DNA of 64,000 nt from Costus lasius (Eukaryota; Streptophyta; Magnoliopsida; Zingiberales; Costaceae): the NCBI GenBank assembly GCA_027563935.2, contig CM050449.1, positions 59,971,949-60,035,948 of the forward strand, in the 5' to 3' direction. Of the stretch, positions 43,342 through 54,343 are shown piece after piece. Made by a program: the position numbers and the translations under genes. The number at the start of each line of letters is the position of its first letter. Position 1 is the stretch's first letter. The notes under the pieces were generated by a model that saw only the letters and a program-made list of their open reading frames with translations, did no database searches and was not told the DNA's origin.

Positions 43342-43979
43342 GTGTGTCACACTTGTTAATCCCAATAATATGGCATGACTAAATCAGGTTCTCATCTGGG
43401 TATGGCCATACACTTTCAGTCATCAATATAGGGGCACCATGGTCAATTAATCTTTCCCGTAAGGAAGGGACAAATCCTCTATTGGCACATTGAATCTCTC
43501 ATATGGCTTATGACATACCCAATGACAACCGTTATGACTTCCCTTTTACGGCAAAGCGTTAGGTTGCATCAAACTACATCAATCACTATATAGAGATACC
43601 AATGCCCTCAAGTCTAGGACAAGCGCAACTCTGTCACTGTGATATTCATCTCGTGACACTGAGATGAATCCTCACGGTGGGTCGATCCAGTATATCTCCC
43701 TTGATATACCCATATGCCTGCGTTAGCAACCCGTGCTCAACCAGCGCATATACTAGTCTCAAGCAAATCATAGCCATCCCATATCCACCATGATTCTCGA
43801 CTAGGGATAAACACAGAGACTAGATAAAATCTATCTCTTAGGGACATTGTATATGCAAATGTACATATGTGCAGATGTACAACTCTGCATAACAATGACA
43901 ATGCCAGGATAACTCATCTATTAACTAGATGTGGATATCCCATGGACCATCCTAAGGTCCTAGGGCATAAACACTAACA
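43342..43979 (-). repeat. H LTR, piece 4 (LTR 5' end on the minus strand)
   Basis: Parallels the G LTR from about 48195 to 48831, including the palindrome GTATGGCCATAC (43400-43411). On the minus strand it begins TGTTAGTGTTTATGCCC. It is not interrupted. Confidence 0.75.
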
Positions 43980-45264
43980 GAGGTTGGATCACATGCGCAA
44001 ATATCAGAGCCTCCTTGAGTTTCTCAAAAGCTTCTCCACATTCCTGGCCAAAATAAAAAATTGAATCCTTAGCAAGAATGTTTGTCAAAGGATGAGCTAT
44101 TTTCAAAAAATCTTTGATAAATCTTCTATAAAACATGGCATGACGTAGAAAGCTTTGAATTCCCTTGACTGTTGTAGGCAGCTTCAAATTTTCAACGACC
44201 TCAACCTTTTCTCTATCAATGTCGATTCCGTGCTAAGAGACTAAGTGCCCAAGGACTATGCCTTCCCGAACCATGAAGTGGCACTTCTCCCAGTTCAACA
44301 CTAGGTCGACCTCCTCACATCTCTATAAAACTTTAGAAATGTTAGATAAGCAATGATTGAAAGAAGAGCCATACATAGAAAAGTCATCCATTAATATGTC
44401 CATAAAATTCTCATGGTAATCAGCGAAAATTGCCATTATTGCCCGTTGAAATGTTATAGGGGCGTTGCAAAGTCCGAAGGGCATTATCTAATATGCGTAT
44501 GTACCATAGGGGTAGGTAAAAGTTATTTTCTCTTGATCGTCAAGGTGGATAGGAATTTGATGAAAACCTGAAAATCCATCCAGAAAATTGAAGTAAGAGT
44601 TATAAGCTTGTCTATCTAACATCTGATCAATGATTGGTAATGGAGAGTGATCTTTTTTTGTAGCAGTATTCAATTTCCTCCAGTCGATACACAACCTCCA
44701 TCCCGTGACTGTGCATGTAGGTATCAACTCATTAGAATCATTCTTAATCACTGTAATACCTTCCTTCTTTGGTACAACAAGTATTGGGCTCACCCAAGAA
44801 TTATCGGTGACGGGGTAGATGGCCTCTGAATCCAAAAGTTTGAGGACTTCCTTCTTCACTACATCCTTCATATGCGGGTTAAGCCTGTGTTGGAATTCCA
44901 CCAAAGGTTTGCTATTTTGTTCAAGTAAGATCCTATGCGTGCAAATCGAAGGGTTAATTCCCTTAATATCATCAAGTGAATAGCCGATTACCTTCGTGTG
45001 AAAACAGAGTTCTCCTAAGAGGAGTTTAGTTTGCTCTATGTTCAATTCAGCACTTACTATCACCGGGTATGTAGAATTATCACCTAAGAACTCATATATT
45101 AATGTACTGGGTAGGCTTTTGAATTCAATCTTCTTTGATCCTCGTTCTTCAAGATTATCCTCAAATGTTAATTCTAACTTCAAAGATGTAGACTCCATGA
45201 TTGGGTTTGAGGGTCTAGGAGGTGACGACAAAGTTGGGAAACCCCGGGGACATTTTACAATTTT
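43980..45264 (-). pseudogene. pol: Athila-like Ty3/gypsy pol fragment (reverse transcriptase)
   Basis: Minus-strand frame of about 425 codons. It reads through IGYSLDDIKGI, RILLEQNSKP, VKKEVLKLLDS, WVSPILVVPKK, GWRLCIDWRKLN, DHSPLPIIDQML, LDGFSGFHQI and a catalytic MDDFS box, then FYRRFIKDFLKIAHPLT. These are hallmark motifs of Athila reverse transcriptase. The frame is continuous but has in-frame stops at 44488-44490, 44323-44325 and 44233-44235. The left side is cut by the insertion of H at 43979. The right side passes into the G LTR near 45264, so gag, protease, RNase H and integrase are missing here. It is the oldest recognisable element in the window and the target of both H and G. Confidence 0.88.
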
Positions 45265-45763
45265 TGGCATTGAAACAATACATAATATATGCGCAGCAGA
45301 ATCAATGTCCCAGAAATAGGCCAGTCCCAAAAAACCCAGTGCGGATCGTCAAGCGAGGGGATCAACATGATGTGATAGAAAGTACCTTAAGCGAGCAAAG
45401 AGATGCCAATGTCGAGATAGGCACCCACATGTTCGCCCTCTGCAATCTTATACACACGGACTCATCGAGATCTCTTCTTCTGCGCTTGGTGCTAGCCTTG
45501 GGAAGAAGATCTACGCCTTTGGTTCAACTTCTCCAACCTTGTGCCACCTCCAAGGATTATGCGCCAAGGGTTGAGAAACCGCCAACTCCAAGCCTTCTCA
45601 TGCCGAGAAGAGAAGAGGAGATGCACACTTGCGGCTAGGGTTTGGAGGAAGAGAAGATTGCGCCTCTTGAACCCTTGCTCTCGCCCCTCCTACTTGCACA
45701 CGCCTCCTAGGAGTGGTACTCACGAAATCATCATCCAAGAGGGGCGACAAGGGGTCCTATTAA
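45265..45763 (-). repeat. G 3' LTR, distal piece
   Basis: Aligns loosely with H LTR piece 1 (gtgctagcc...gatctacgcct near 45488). Its last five bases ATTAA (45759-45763) are repeated at 47429-47433. The sequence spanning the site (CTATTAATAG) looks like the G TATA box region. The left border is approximate. Confidence 0.55.
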
Positions 45764-47428
45764 TGTGAGTCCCCTAAATCAAGGGGGGTGAAACCCTAAT
45801 AGGTGGCGCAAATAAATTTTATAGCGGAATCTAGGGTTTCAAAAATCGAATGCAAGTACATATGATCAACTCTTGAGATTGTATAAATCAAATGAGATTC
45901 ATACCAGTGCCATGAGGAAGGTGACGACTTGGAAGCAGAGATCGAAAGGGGTCTCCTCCAAAGTTGCCGCACACAAGAAGAGAGATGGCTCCTCCTTGGT
46001 GATCTTTGTGCTAGCAAAGATCTTCAAGAATCCTTGATCGAATGAAAGGGGTTAGATGTTCCTCTTGCGGCTAGGGCTCGAAAACTCTCTACCTCTTTTC
46101 CGTGAAGAAGAAGTTCACCACACACGAGAGCAATTGAGAGAGGCGAGCGACGTTACAATCGTGGGAGCGTTTCCAATTTGGAAACCGCCTTCCAAAAATA
46201 GTAACTCTCTACGTTTCATGCGTTCACCCAAGTGAACCATCAAAACTCTCCCATTGAACCAAGCGCTCACTCATGAGCCGGTTCAATTTGGTTTGGTTCA
46301 AAGACCAAATTACCCAAGCCACTTGGTCTAGATCATATTAAACCCTAAGGTTCCAGATCTAACCGTTCATCTCTTGATGCTCTTGATCTCACCGATCTAA
46401 CATCAATACTCTCGATCGAAGCTTACCGATCTCAAGCCCTAATCAATCAAACATGATCAGACCAGATCTCACTTACAATCAGAGTTTAAACTCCTTTAAA
46501 CTGAACCCAAACAATTCAGTCCACACGATCTGACTTAAGTAAGCCATATCATCAAATTGTGCGACCCTAAGGGTTTCATTTAAATGTCGATAACGATAAC
46601 TTACGTTATCACGATCAGTGAGGGGTATCTAGCAACACATCACTGTCTCCCAATATAAAGGAAAGATTCTTCCAAGACTACACCCAAACCACAGCACAAG
46701 TGTGAATCCACTTCACTAGGCATACATGTTTCCTTTGCCACTTGATGTTCTTATTGGACAAGCGTGTCAAGCCTGTAGCTCCAATATGATGAGCATGATT
46801 AGATCAGATGAACATAGTCATCTGGGTATGGCCATACACTTTCTCAATCATCTCATCCAGGGGGGGCCCCTATAGAACATCACACTCCAAACTAGGAGAC
46901 GGCAATCCTTTATCTATCACTAGTGTCCTAACCTGACTCATGATCATTATCCAAGATAGTCTATAACCATTATGTTTCAAATGATATTGAACTACCTCAA
47001 AACAATGACAATCATCATTTAGAAACACAAGTGATCTCAAGTCAGAGGAAATATGCCACTTGTTGCATATAAGGATTATTCACATTGTGACAAGCAATCG
47101 AATATCCTAGTAGGGTCTGTCCAGTACATCCAATGTACCTATGAGTCTACATCTTATTCCATGCTCGAAGCATCCTATAAGATTAGAACACATATTAGTC
47201 TCAATCATATCAAGGCTGTCTCATGTTCACCAAGATATCTCGACTAAGGACTTAACTGCATGTCAGCCAAGCTGAACAGCATTGAGACATTATTCAGAAG
47301 TATACATATGACATCAGATAATGCAACAACATGAATAACAACCATTGCCTTTATAAACATGAAGTTTATACATGATACTGATATAATCCCAAGGCCTCAA
47401 ACATTAGCCTTAAGGTCATACCCCAACA
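45764..47428 (-). mobile_element. Family A solo LTR, minus strand
   Basis: On the minus strand it starts TGTTGGGGTATGACC (complement ends 47428) and ends near 45764 (GGGGACTCACA). It is flanked by ATTAA at 45759-45763 and 47429-47433, so it is one insertion reduced to a single LTR of about 1665 bp. It contains the LTR start ATG-GCA-CTG (45913-45905) with the GTATGA donor, and the 12-base palindrome GTATGGCCATAC. No interior remains. Confidence 0.9.
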
Positions 47429-47433
47429 ATTAA

Positions 47434-48831
47434 TAGAGCAAGAGGTGGTTCATGAAGGGCTAGGAACAAGATAAGTGGGCGGTTAGGATGAGAAGGTTTG
47501 AGGTAAGGAAAGTTTCCAAGACATTTCCATAATTCTCATTCAACCCTTCCTTATTTGCCCAAGCCTTCCCTTGTGCGGCAAGGCCTTGCCTTGCGCCCCA
47601 AGTAATGCCATATAGGCATTCATACCATAAGGGTTAAAGGGGGAGACGCATATTGCTTCTATATGAAGCAAACTTTGGCAATTCTCCCCATTATGCCCAT
47701 AGGCACCTAGGGGAGAAGATTTGTCCCCATTATACCCTTTTAGCCCTTCTTCTCTTCATGAGAACTTATTAGTGAGCCCAACATAGCAATGGGCCTATCC
47801 CAAAGTCCATTACCCATGTTAACCAAGCTATTGGATCCAATCCAACTTAACCCAAGGTTAAATGAGGCTAACCATGGTTAATTTGGCCAATATGCCAAAA
47901 ATTGAAGTTGGCTCCAATAAGTTTCTTCCAACTCATCAGGCCCATTAGCGCTGATGAAATCTCCAAAATAGATTCGAGTTATCCAATAACTCGATCATAA
48001 GGTCACCCTGTAGGTTGCTTTGACGTTGGCAGTGTAGACCTAAGGTCACCACAAGCAGTGAGTGGCACCTAGCAGTGCATCGCTACTACTCAAGTCATCA
48101 GAATGGATATCGACATCGACATCCCCATCATCGCAACAGGTATAGATACATTACAGTCCCTTTGCCGAACTGATATCCGATTGGACAAGTGTGTCATCAC
48201 TTGTTTTCATCCAATCACATGGCTATGACTAAATCAGGTCTTTACCTGGGTATGGCCATATACTTTCAGTCATAGATCATAGAGGAGCTCCATGGATATC
48301 ATACTTCCACAAGTAAGGGGCAAATTCTTTATCTGTCAATTGGTCTTCTCATATGGGTCGTGACATGCTCAATATCAACCGTTATGACCTCTCAATTATG
48401 GCAAGGTGTTGGGTTGCATCAAAGCATGTCCCTAACCATATAGAAGAGTCAATGACCTCAAGTCCAAGGACCAATGTATCTCCTATCACTTGTGAGGTTA
48501 ACTTATAACACCAAGTCATAGCCTCACAGCGGGTTGGTCAAGTATATCCACTACTAATATACCCATATGTCTGCGTTAGCACCCCGTGCCTGACCAGCCC
48601 ATATACCAGTCTTATAAGTACCATAGTTGTCCCTTATCCACTAAGGTATATCGACTGGGGACAATCTTTTGAGCACAGATGCAATCTATCTCCAGGGACA
48701 TTATCATGTAAGTACATTATTGCAGATATAAACAAACATAGATAATGACAATGCCAGAATGATATATAAATATCATAGTGAACTAGTACATCGTTTAACC
48801 AAATATACGTCTCAGGGCATATACACCAACA
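47434..48831 (-). repeat. G 3' LTR, main piece
   Basis: Noncoding. Shares with the H LTR the segments near 48022-48200 and 48225-48830, including a one-mismatch version of the palindrome (GTATGGCCATAT, 48250-48261). It ends CCAACA at 48831 beside the polypurine tract. Confidence 0.72.
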
Positions 48832-48842
48832 ATCTCCCACTT
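48832..48842 (-). promoter_or_regulatory. G polypurine tract
   Basis: AAGTGGGAGAT on the minus strand, identical to the family A tract, directly before the G 3' LTR. Confidence 0.8.
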
Positions 48843-48852
48843 GCACTAAGAC

Positions 48853-49444
48853 CTAGAGGTGGAGGAATCTCAATCCCATATCTCTAGTATGACCATCATG
48901 CTTCTACTGCACCAAAGCCTTGGTCAGTGGGTCTCCTAGATTGTTCTCTGTATCAACTCTGCTAATCTTGACATCACCCTGATCTATGATCTCTCTAATC
49001 AGGTGAAATATCCTGAGTATGTGTTTTGATCTTTGATGAGACCGTGGTGCCTTTGCCTATGCAATGGCTCCTTTGTTGTCACAATAGAGCTCAATGGGAT
49101 CCACAGCAGTTGGAACCACTTGAAGATCAGATATGAACTTCCTTATCCAAACAGCTTCTTTGGCTGCCTCAGAAGCAGCAACATACTCGGCTTCTGTTGT
49201 AGAATCAGCTATTGTGGATTGCTTGAAGCTTTTCCAGCATACAACACCTCCATTCATCTTGAACACATAGCCGGCCTGCGATCTGAAGTCATCAGGGTTA
49301 GACTGGAATGACGCATCAGTGTAGCCCTGGACACTGAGCTCTTCCTGTCCCCCATAGACCAAGAACAAATCCTTAGTTCTTCTCAGATACTTAAGGATGT
49401 TCTTTACAGCCACCTAGTGCTGTAGACCCGGATTGGATTGGTAT
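48853..49444 (-). pseudogene. pol: G copia RNase H and pol C-terminus, decayed
   Basis: Minus-strand frame similar to family A but clearly distinct: YLRRTKDLFLVYGGQEEL, YTDASFQSN, CWKSFKQST, TEAEYVAASEAAKEAVWIRK, YCDNKGAIA, RSHQRSKHI, NNLGDPLTKAL, MGLRFL. RNase H catalytic Asp, Glu and Asp are kept. Three premature stops occur: Trp to stop before VAVKNILKYL, and two Gln to TAG changes, after KGAIA and after KALVQ. All fit C-to-T or G-to-A decay. It is cut at 49444 by A5, so the upstream pol lies outside the window. Confidence 0.88.
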
Positions 49445-49706
49445 TGTTGGGGTATGCCCTTAAGGCTAATGTTTGAGGCCTTGGGATTATATCAGTATCA
49501 TGTATAAACTCTTTGTTTATAAAGCCAATGGTTATTATTCAGGTTGTTACATCATCTGCAGCAATATGTATACTTCTGAATAATGTCTCAATGCTGTTCA
49601 GCTAGGCTGACATGCAGTTAAGACCTTAGTCGAGATATCTTGGTGAACTTGAGACAGCCTTGATATGATTGAGACTAATATGTGTTCTAATCTTATAGGA
49701 TGCTTC
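49445..49706 (+). repeat. A5 5' LTR, first piece
   Basis: TGTTGGGGTATGCCC... up to the duplicated GCTTC (49702-49706). Confidence 0.93.
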
Positions 49707-50579
49707 TGTAAGATCCAAGGATCTTAAGTCCTGGTAAGCATTATTTAGATTTAAATAAAATCATTAGATGCTAATTATCTGGCTTACTGATTGTTAATTT
49801 GTAATTATTTGATTTGAGTTTATTGGTTGTTAATTTATTGTAAATTAATTAGAGATTATTTATTTGATTATTGGCTGTTAATTTATGATGAATTATTATT
49901 GGTTGTTCATAATAAATTAATTAGGATTTATGGGTTGTAAATTGTAAGTTAATTAATTGCAGTTTGTTGGTTAAATTAATTAGACCTTATTGGTTAATTA
50001 ATTAGACCTTATTGGTTAATTAAATCCTTATTGGATATTAATTAAATCCTTATTGGATTTCGGTTAAGTGATTGGTTATTTGTAAGTTAATTAAATTAAT
50101 TGGTTAACTATGGGTTATTGGGTTTGAAAATTCGAAATTATGAATTATATGGATTAAACCCGAATTGAATTAATGGGTTAATGGGTTAAGAGTTAAAAAC
50201 CGAAATTTAAGTAGGTAATTTCGGTTAGGGTAGAGTGTTGGCGATTTTTTGGCTTGAAAGAAACCTTGGGCGACGGCTTGAAGAACTTGGCGACTTCTTG
50301 AGGAACTTAGGCGATTCTTGAAGAGCTCTTGAGGCGATTTTTGGTGATTTCTCCATCTCTTCCCCTTTGGCGAATTATTCCTTGGTGTTTGGTGGCATCT
50401 TTCAAAGCCTTAGACGAATTTTTGGAAGGGTTTTTCACCTTGTGTTCTCGGTTCAAGGTGAGTGGAATGTCTTGTTTGACTTATGAATTTAGTGGTGTTT
50501 GTGACATGATACATTTGAGTTGTTGGAATTTTCATCTTGTTAAAACCGAATTTAGGACATAGAAACCGAAATTAATATG

Positions 50580-50835
50580 TTCTTCATGAAAACCAAAGCT
50601 AAGGTATTTTTCCATGAAATCGAATAGATATTCTTGTTCTTCATGAAAACCGAAATCTTGATGTTCTTGATAATTGTTTATGAAAACTGAATTTGATGTT
50701 TGTAGTTAACCTAAAAACCGAAATCTTGATGTTCTTGACAATTGTTTATGAAAACCGAATTTGATGTTTGTAGTTAACATGAGAACCGAAATCTTGATGT
50801 TCTTGATAATATGCATGAAAACCGAAATTTAGATG
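50580..50835 (+). repeat. Repeats of an 'aaaccgaaatcttgatgttcttg' phrase
   Basis: About three to four imperfect copies of a unit near 60-70 bp within the gypsy solo LTR (for example 50655, 50713 and 50783). Noncoding. Confidence 0.6.
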
Positions 50836-51643
50836 ATTTTCTTTATGAAATCCGAAAGTTGGTAATATGAAATTTAAGGTATTAAATTATGGAAATTCGG
50901 AAGTTTTAGACCAATGGTTTGAGCATGAAATTCATGTTAATTCAAGGTGTAAAATTTAATAGATAGTATGTTATGTTAACCGTGGTTTATATGTAGAGAT
51001 TTGTAAAATAGTTGGTATGAATACATGTTTTAATTTTTGTTAATTTTATGGATAGTTTGTATGACTACATGTTTTAGTTTTATGTTAATTTTTATGGATG
51101 CTTGTTAACTGCATTATTGAGAAATTGTTTGAGAAATTTGGATGATAACCTAGTAAGGTTTGACTGAACTAATCAGCATGAAACCTAAGGACCACACTAC
51201 ATTATATGATTGTTAATATTATGTAATTATGTGATTTTTAAATATTAGGTGTTTATGTGATTTTTGGAATATTATGTTGTTATGTAAATTGTGAACATTA
51301 TGTGGTTATGAGATTTTTGAAAATTATGTGATTATGAGAATTTTGAATATTATGTGTTATGTGTTGGTTAGGACTATGGCTAAGTGTAACAGTGTACTCA
51401 TAGGATAGTCCTTATGTGATATGTGAAGGGTTTGAATTTCAGCCCTGTATTTGATATGTGAGGGGGCTGATGTTCGGCCTGCCTATTATGATTTTTGTGA
51501 TGGGGGTTGATGTTCAGCCTGCCCGATATGATTTTTGTGATGACTATCCTAGAGTCTAGTTGACACTTAGGAGTCCACCTTTGTGAAATATGAAATAAGA
51601 TATGTCTGTTGTCCAGTAGGAACCTTTTGGGAGAACGGGTTTT

Positions 51644-51925
51644 GACGCAAAGTGCCATGTCTTGGTCGGACAGGGGCCACCTCTTGATGTCATTACTCTT
51701 TTATGTGATGGGGTGATATAAGACGCAAAGTGCCATGTCTTGATCAGACAGGGGCCACCTCTTGATGTCATTACTCTTTTATGTGACGGGGTGATATAAG
51801 ACGCAAAGTGCCATGTCTTGATCAGACAGGGGCCACCTCTTGATGTCATCACTCTGATGTGTTATGGGGTGATAGAGCAAAGTGCCACGTCGTGACCTGA
51901 CGGGGGCCACCTCTTGATTCTACTC
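51644..51925 (+). repeat. 78-bp tandem repeat, about 3.5 units
   Basis: Units start at GACGCAAAGTGCCATG near 51644, 51722 and 51800, with a diverged fourth at about 51875 (GAGCAAAGTGCCACG). The period is 78. Each unit ends with ATGTGATGGGGTGATATAA. The first three are nearly identical, so the expansion is recent or homogenised. Confidence 0.85.
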
Positions 51926-52921
51926 ACTATCCATGTTTATGTGTTGCACGAGATTTTGCAGCTCCCAGTGCTTTGGCCAAGCCGGGTTAGACCATATTGG
52001 TCACTACTGAATATGCTGGACAACTAGGTTAATTAAGTATGGTGTGTTTAGTTGGTTTAGAATATATGTGTTTAATTGGATTAGAGTAAAACTCTAGAAC
52101 CTGAATTTGTTATATGCTAGTGTGTACATTTAACTGTCTATATGACTTCTGTTTCTTTATTTTGTTATATGTTGACATAATGTTCTGTTAAATATTTTTA
52201 AAAATAATCTGCCTATATTTTTGAATGTATGTTATGGATGGTCGATTTAGACTATCCATTCACTGGGCTGTGTAGCTCACCCCTCACTATTTTCAGGCAT
52301 AGAGCAGGGGCGCATGTCTTGAGTGCATTGGCGTGGATAATTATGCTGTTTGCTGTTTTAAGAATTTTTGTGCTTAATTCTTGGGGCCGGTTGTGGCCTT
52401 AACATAAACTATATGAACTATGTGAATCATGAGACTATGTGAACTATGTGAAGTATGTTGCCAGTTATGGCAGTCTTATGAGTTTGATTTTTGTGTCACC
52501 GCGGGCTTCAGCCTGGTTTCGGTGTTTGGTATGAGTTTATAAAATCGATTTTGTGATTTTGTTTTGAATTTCGGCTTGTTGTATATTCTGTGCAATCGGT
52601 TTTGATATACCCTGTAACTTGCATATGTCTAGTGCAAGTATTGCCTGGTGGCAGGTACCTTTATGGATTTTATGAATTTGAATCGGTTTTGATATAACTG
52701 TTGCCTTGCATATGTCTAGTGCAAGGATTGCGTGGTGGCAGGTACCCTTATGAGATTTGAGTTTTGTGAATTTGTGTGTATGGATTTATGGAAATTTTTC
52801 AGATCGTGTTTTCTTGAACTCGGTTTTACCTAGCATATGATCGATCTTATATGAAACATCCTGTATCATTTGTGAATTGTGCCATTTGTTTGGGGTTAAG
52901 AATGTGGGATGTTACAGCTTC

Positions 52922-54343
52922 GAGCATGGAATAAGATGTAGACTCATAGGTACATTGGATGTACTGGACAGACCCTACTAGGATGTTCAATTGCTTGTCA
53001 CAATGTGAATAATCCTTGTATGCAAACAAGTGGCATACTTCCTCTGACTTGAGATCACTTGTGTTTCTAAATGATGATTGTCATTGTTTTGAGGTAGTTC
53101 AATATCATTTGAAACATAATGGTTATAGACTATCTTGGATAATGATCATGAGTCAGGTTAGGACACTAGTGATAGATAAAGGATTGCCGTCTCCTAGTTT
53201 GGAGTGTGATGTTCTAAAGGGGCCCCCTGGATGAGATGATTGAGAAAGTGTATGGCCATACCCAGATGACTATGTTCATCTGATCTAATCATCCTCATCA
53301 TATTGGAGTTACAAGCTTGACACGCATGTCCAATAAGAACATCCAGTGGCAAAGGAAACATGTATGTCTAGTGAAGTGGATTCACACTTGTGCTATGGTT
53401 TGGGTGTAGTCTTGGAAGACTCTTTCCTTTATATCGGGAGACAGTGATGTGTTGCTAGATACCCCTCACTGATCGTGATAACGTAAGTTATCGTTACCGA
53501 CATTTAAAGGAAACCCTTAGGGTCGCACAATTTGATGATATGGCTTACTTAAGTCAGATCGTGTGGACTGAATTGTTTTGGTTCAGTTTAAGGGATTTAA
53601 ACTCTGATTGTAAGTGAGATCTGGTCTGATCATGTTTGATTGATTAGGGCTTGAGATCGGTAAGCTTCGATCGAGAGAATTGATGCTAGATTGGTCAGAT
53701 CAGGAGCATCAAGAGATGAACGGTCAGATCTTGAATCTTAGGGTTTAAGGTGATCTGGACCAAGGCTTGGCTTGATTTGGTCCTTGAACCAAATCCAAAT
53801 TGAACCGGCTCATGTATGAGCGCATGGTTCAATTTAGAGGGATGAGCGTTCGGTTCACTTGGAGTGAACGCATAACGCATGTATTGAAGCATTTTCTATT
53901 TTTGGAAATTCGGTTTTCCAAAGTGGAAAACGCCTCCACGTTCGAGTGCAACGCTTCTCTATTCTCGTCTCTCGCCCCTTGCTCTAAAAGACTCACTCTT
54001 GCGTGGTGAAGGTTGACGACAAGAGAGGATTCGGCCAAGAAGTGTAGATCTCATCCCTTCCATACGATAAGGGCACTTAGAGAACCTTGCTAGCACAAGG
54101 AACACAAGGAGTAGTCATCATCCTCTTGTGTGCGTCACCTTTGGAGGAGAGCCCTTTCGCCATCTTCTTCCAAGACGCCATTCGAATCAATGGCTATGGT
54201 ATGATCTTCTTCTGATCTATTCAATCATTTGACAGTTGATCATATGGCATGTAAAAGATCTTTAAGAAACCCTTGCATCCTTGCGAATTTTATATGTGCC
54301 TCCTATTAGGGTTTCGTCCCCCCTTAGATTTAGGGGGCTAAAA
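52922..54343 (+). repeat. A5 5' LTR, remainder
   Basis: Resumes GAGCATGG after the duplicated GCTTC. Inverted repeat ATTTTC/GGAAAT at 53891-53909. LTR start ATG-GCT-ATG at 54190-54198, then the GTATGA donor. The 3' end reads GGGGGCTAAA rather than the usual ...CA, so the terminus is altered or diverged. Confidence 0.9.

Larger units (their letters stand above)
3830..43979 (-). mobile_element. Element H: 5' LTR of an older minus-strand copia element, split by three insertions
   Basis: The minus-strand LTR starts TGTTAGTGTTTATGCCC (complement ends at 43979) and ends at 3830 beside the primer site. Its four pieces, 3830-4294, 22495-22950, 41223-41389 and 43342-43979, sum to about 1.73 kb. They rejoin when A1 (duplication GGCCT), A3 (CTTCA) and a solo LTR (GGCAA) are removed. 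The rejoined sequence aligns by eye with the LTR of element G. The LTR start resembles those of G and of family A, so all three are related subfamilies. H inserted into the Athila-like pol at 43980; its pol and 3' LTR lie off the left edge or are lost. Confidence 0.75.
45265..49444 (-). mobile_element. Element G: 3' part of an older minus-strand copia element
   Basis: On the minus strand the order is decayed pol end (49444-48853), polypurine tract (48842-48832), then 3' LTR (48831 to about 45265). The LTR starts TGTTGGTGTATATGCCC. Its far end in the Athila relic is uncertain: 45265 (TGGCATTG) is preferred, 45306 is an alternative. A family A solo LTR interrupts the LTR. A5 interrupts pol at 49444, and the rest of G should continue beyond A5, off the window. 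Confidence 0.72.
49707..52916 (+). mobile_element. Solo LTR of a large Ty3/gypsy element (Tekay/Del-like), 3210 bp
   Basis: TGTAAGATCC...GGGATGTTACA, flanked by GCTTC at 49702-49706 and 52917-52921. No coding frame, primer site or second terminal copy is seen, so it is a solo LTR. The ends and the great length fit Tekay/Del chromovirus LTRs. It is rich in internal repeats: AT-rich TTGGTTAATTAA phrases (49750-50120), AAACCGAAATCTTGATGTTC repeats (50650-50830), 78-bp units (51644 on), and a doubled GCATATGTCTAGTGCAAG segment (52622 and 52697). Confidence 0.8.

Noticed and set aside
43960..44187. Separate small gene on the minus strand
   Set aside because: It is in the same frame as the larger Athila-like frame to its right, separated only by three stop codons; its last codons run into the H LTR.
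45306..45330. Alternative border of the G LTR at TGTCCC (45306)
   Set aside because: The sequence from 45265 already departs from Athila-like coding and resembles the H LTR end, so 45265 is preferred. Neither border can be proved because the other target flank is not in the window.
49707..52916. Full non-autonomous element instead of a solo LTR
   Set aside because: The start TGTAAGATCC and the end GATGTTACA occur only once each, and no primer site or polypurine tract lies inside, so there are not two LTRs.
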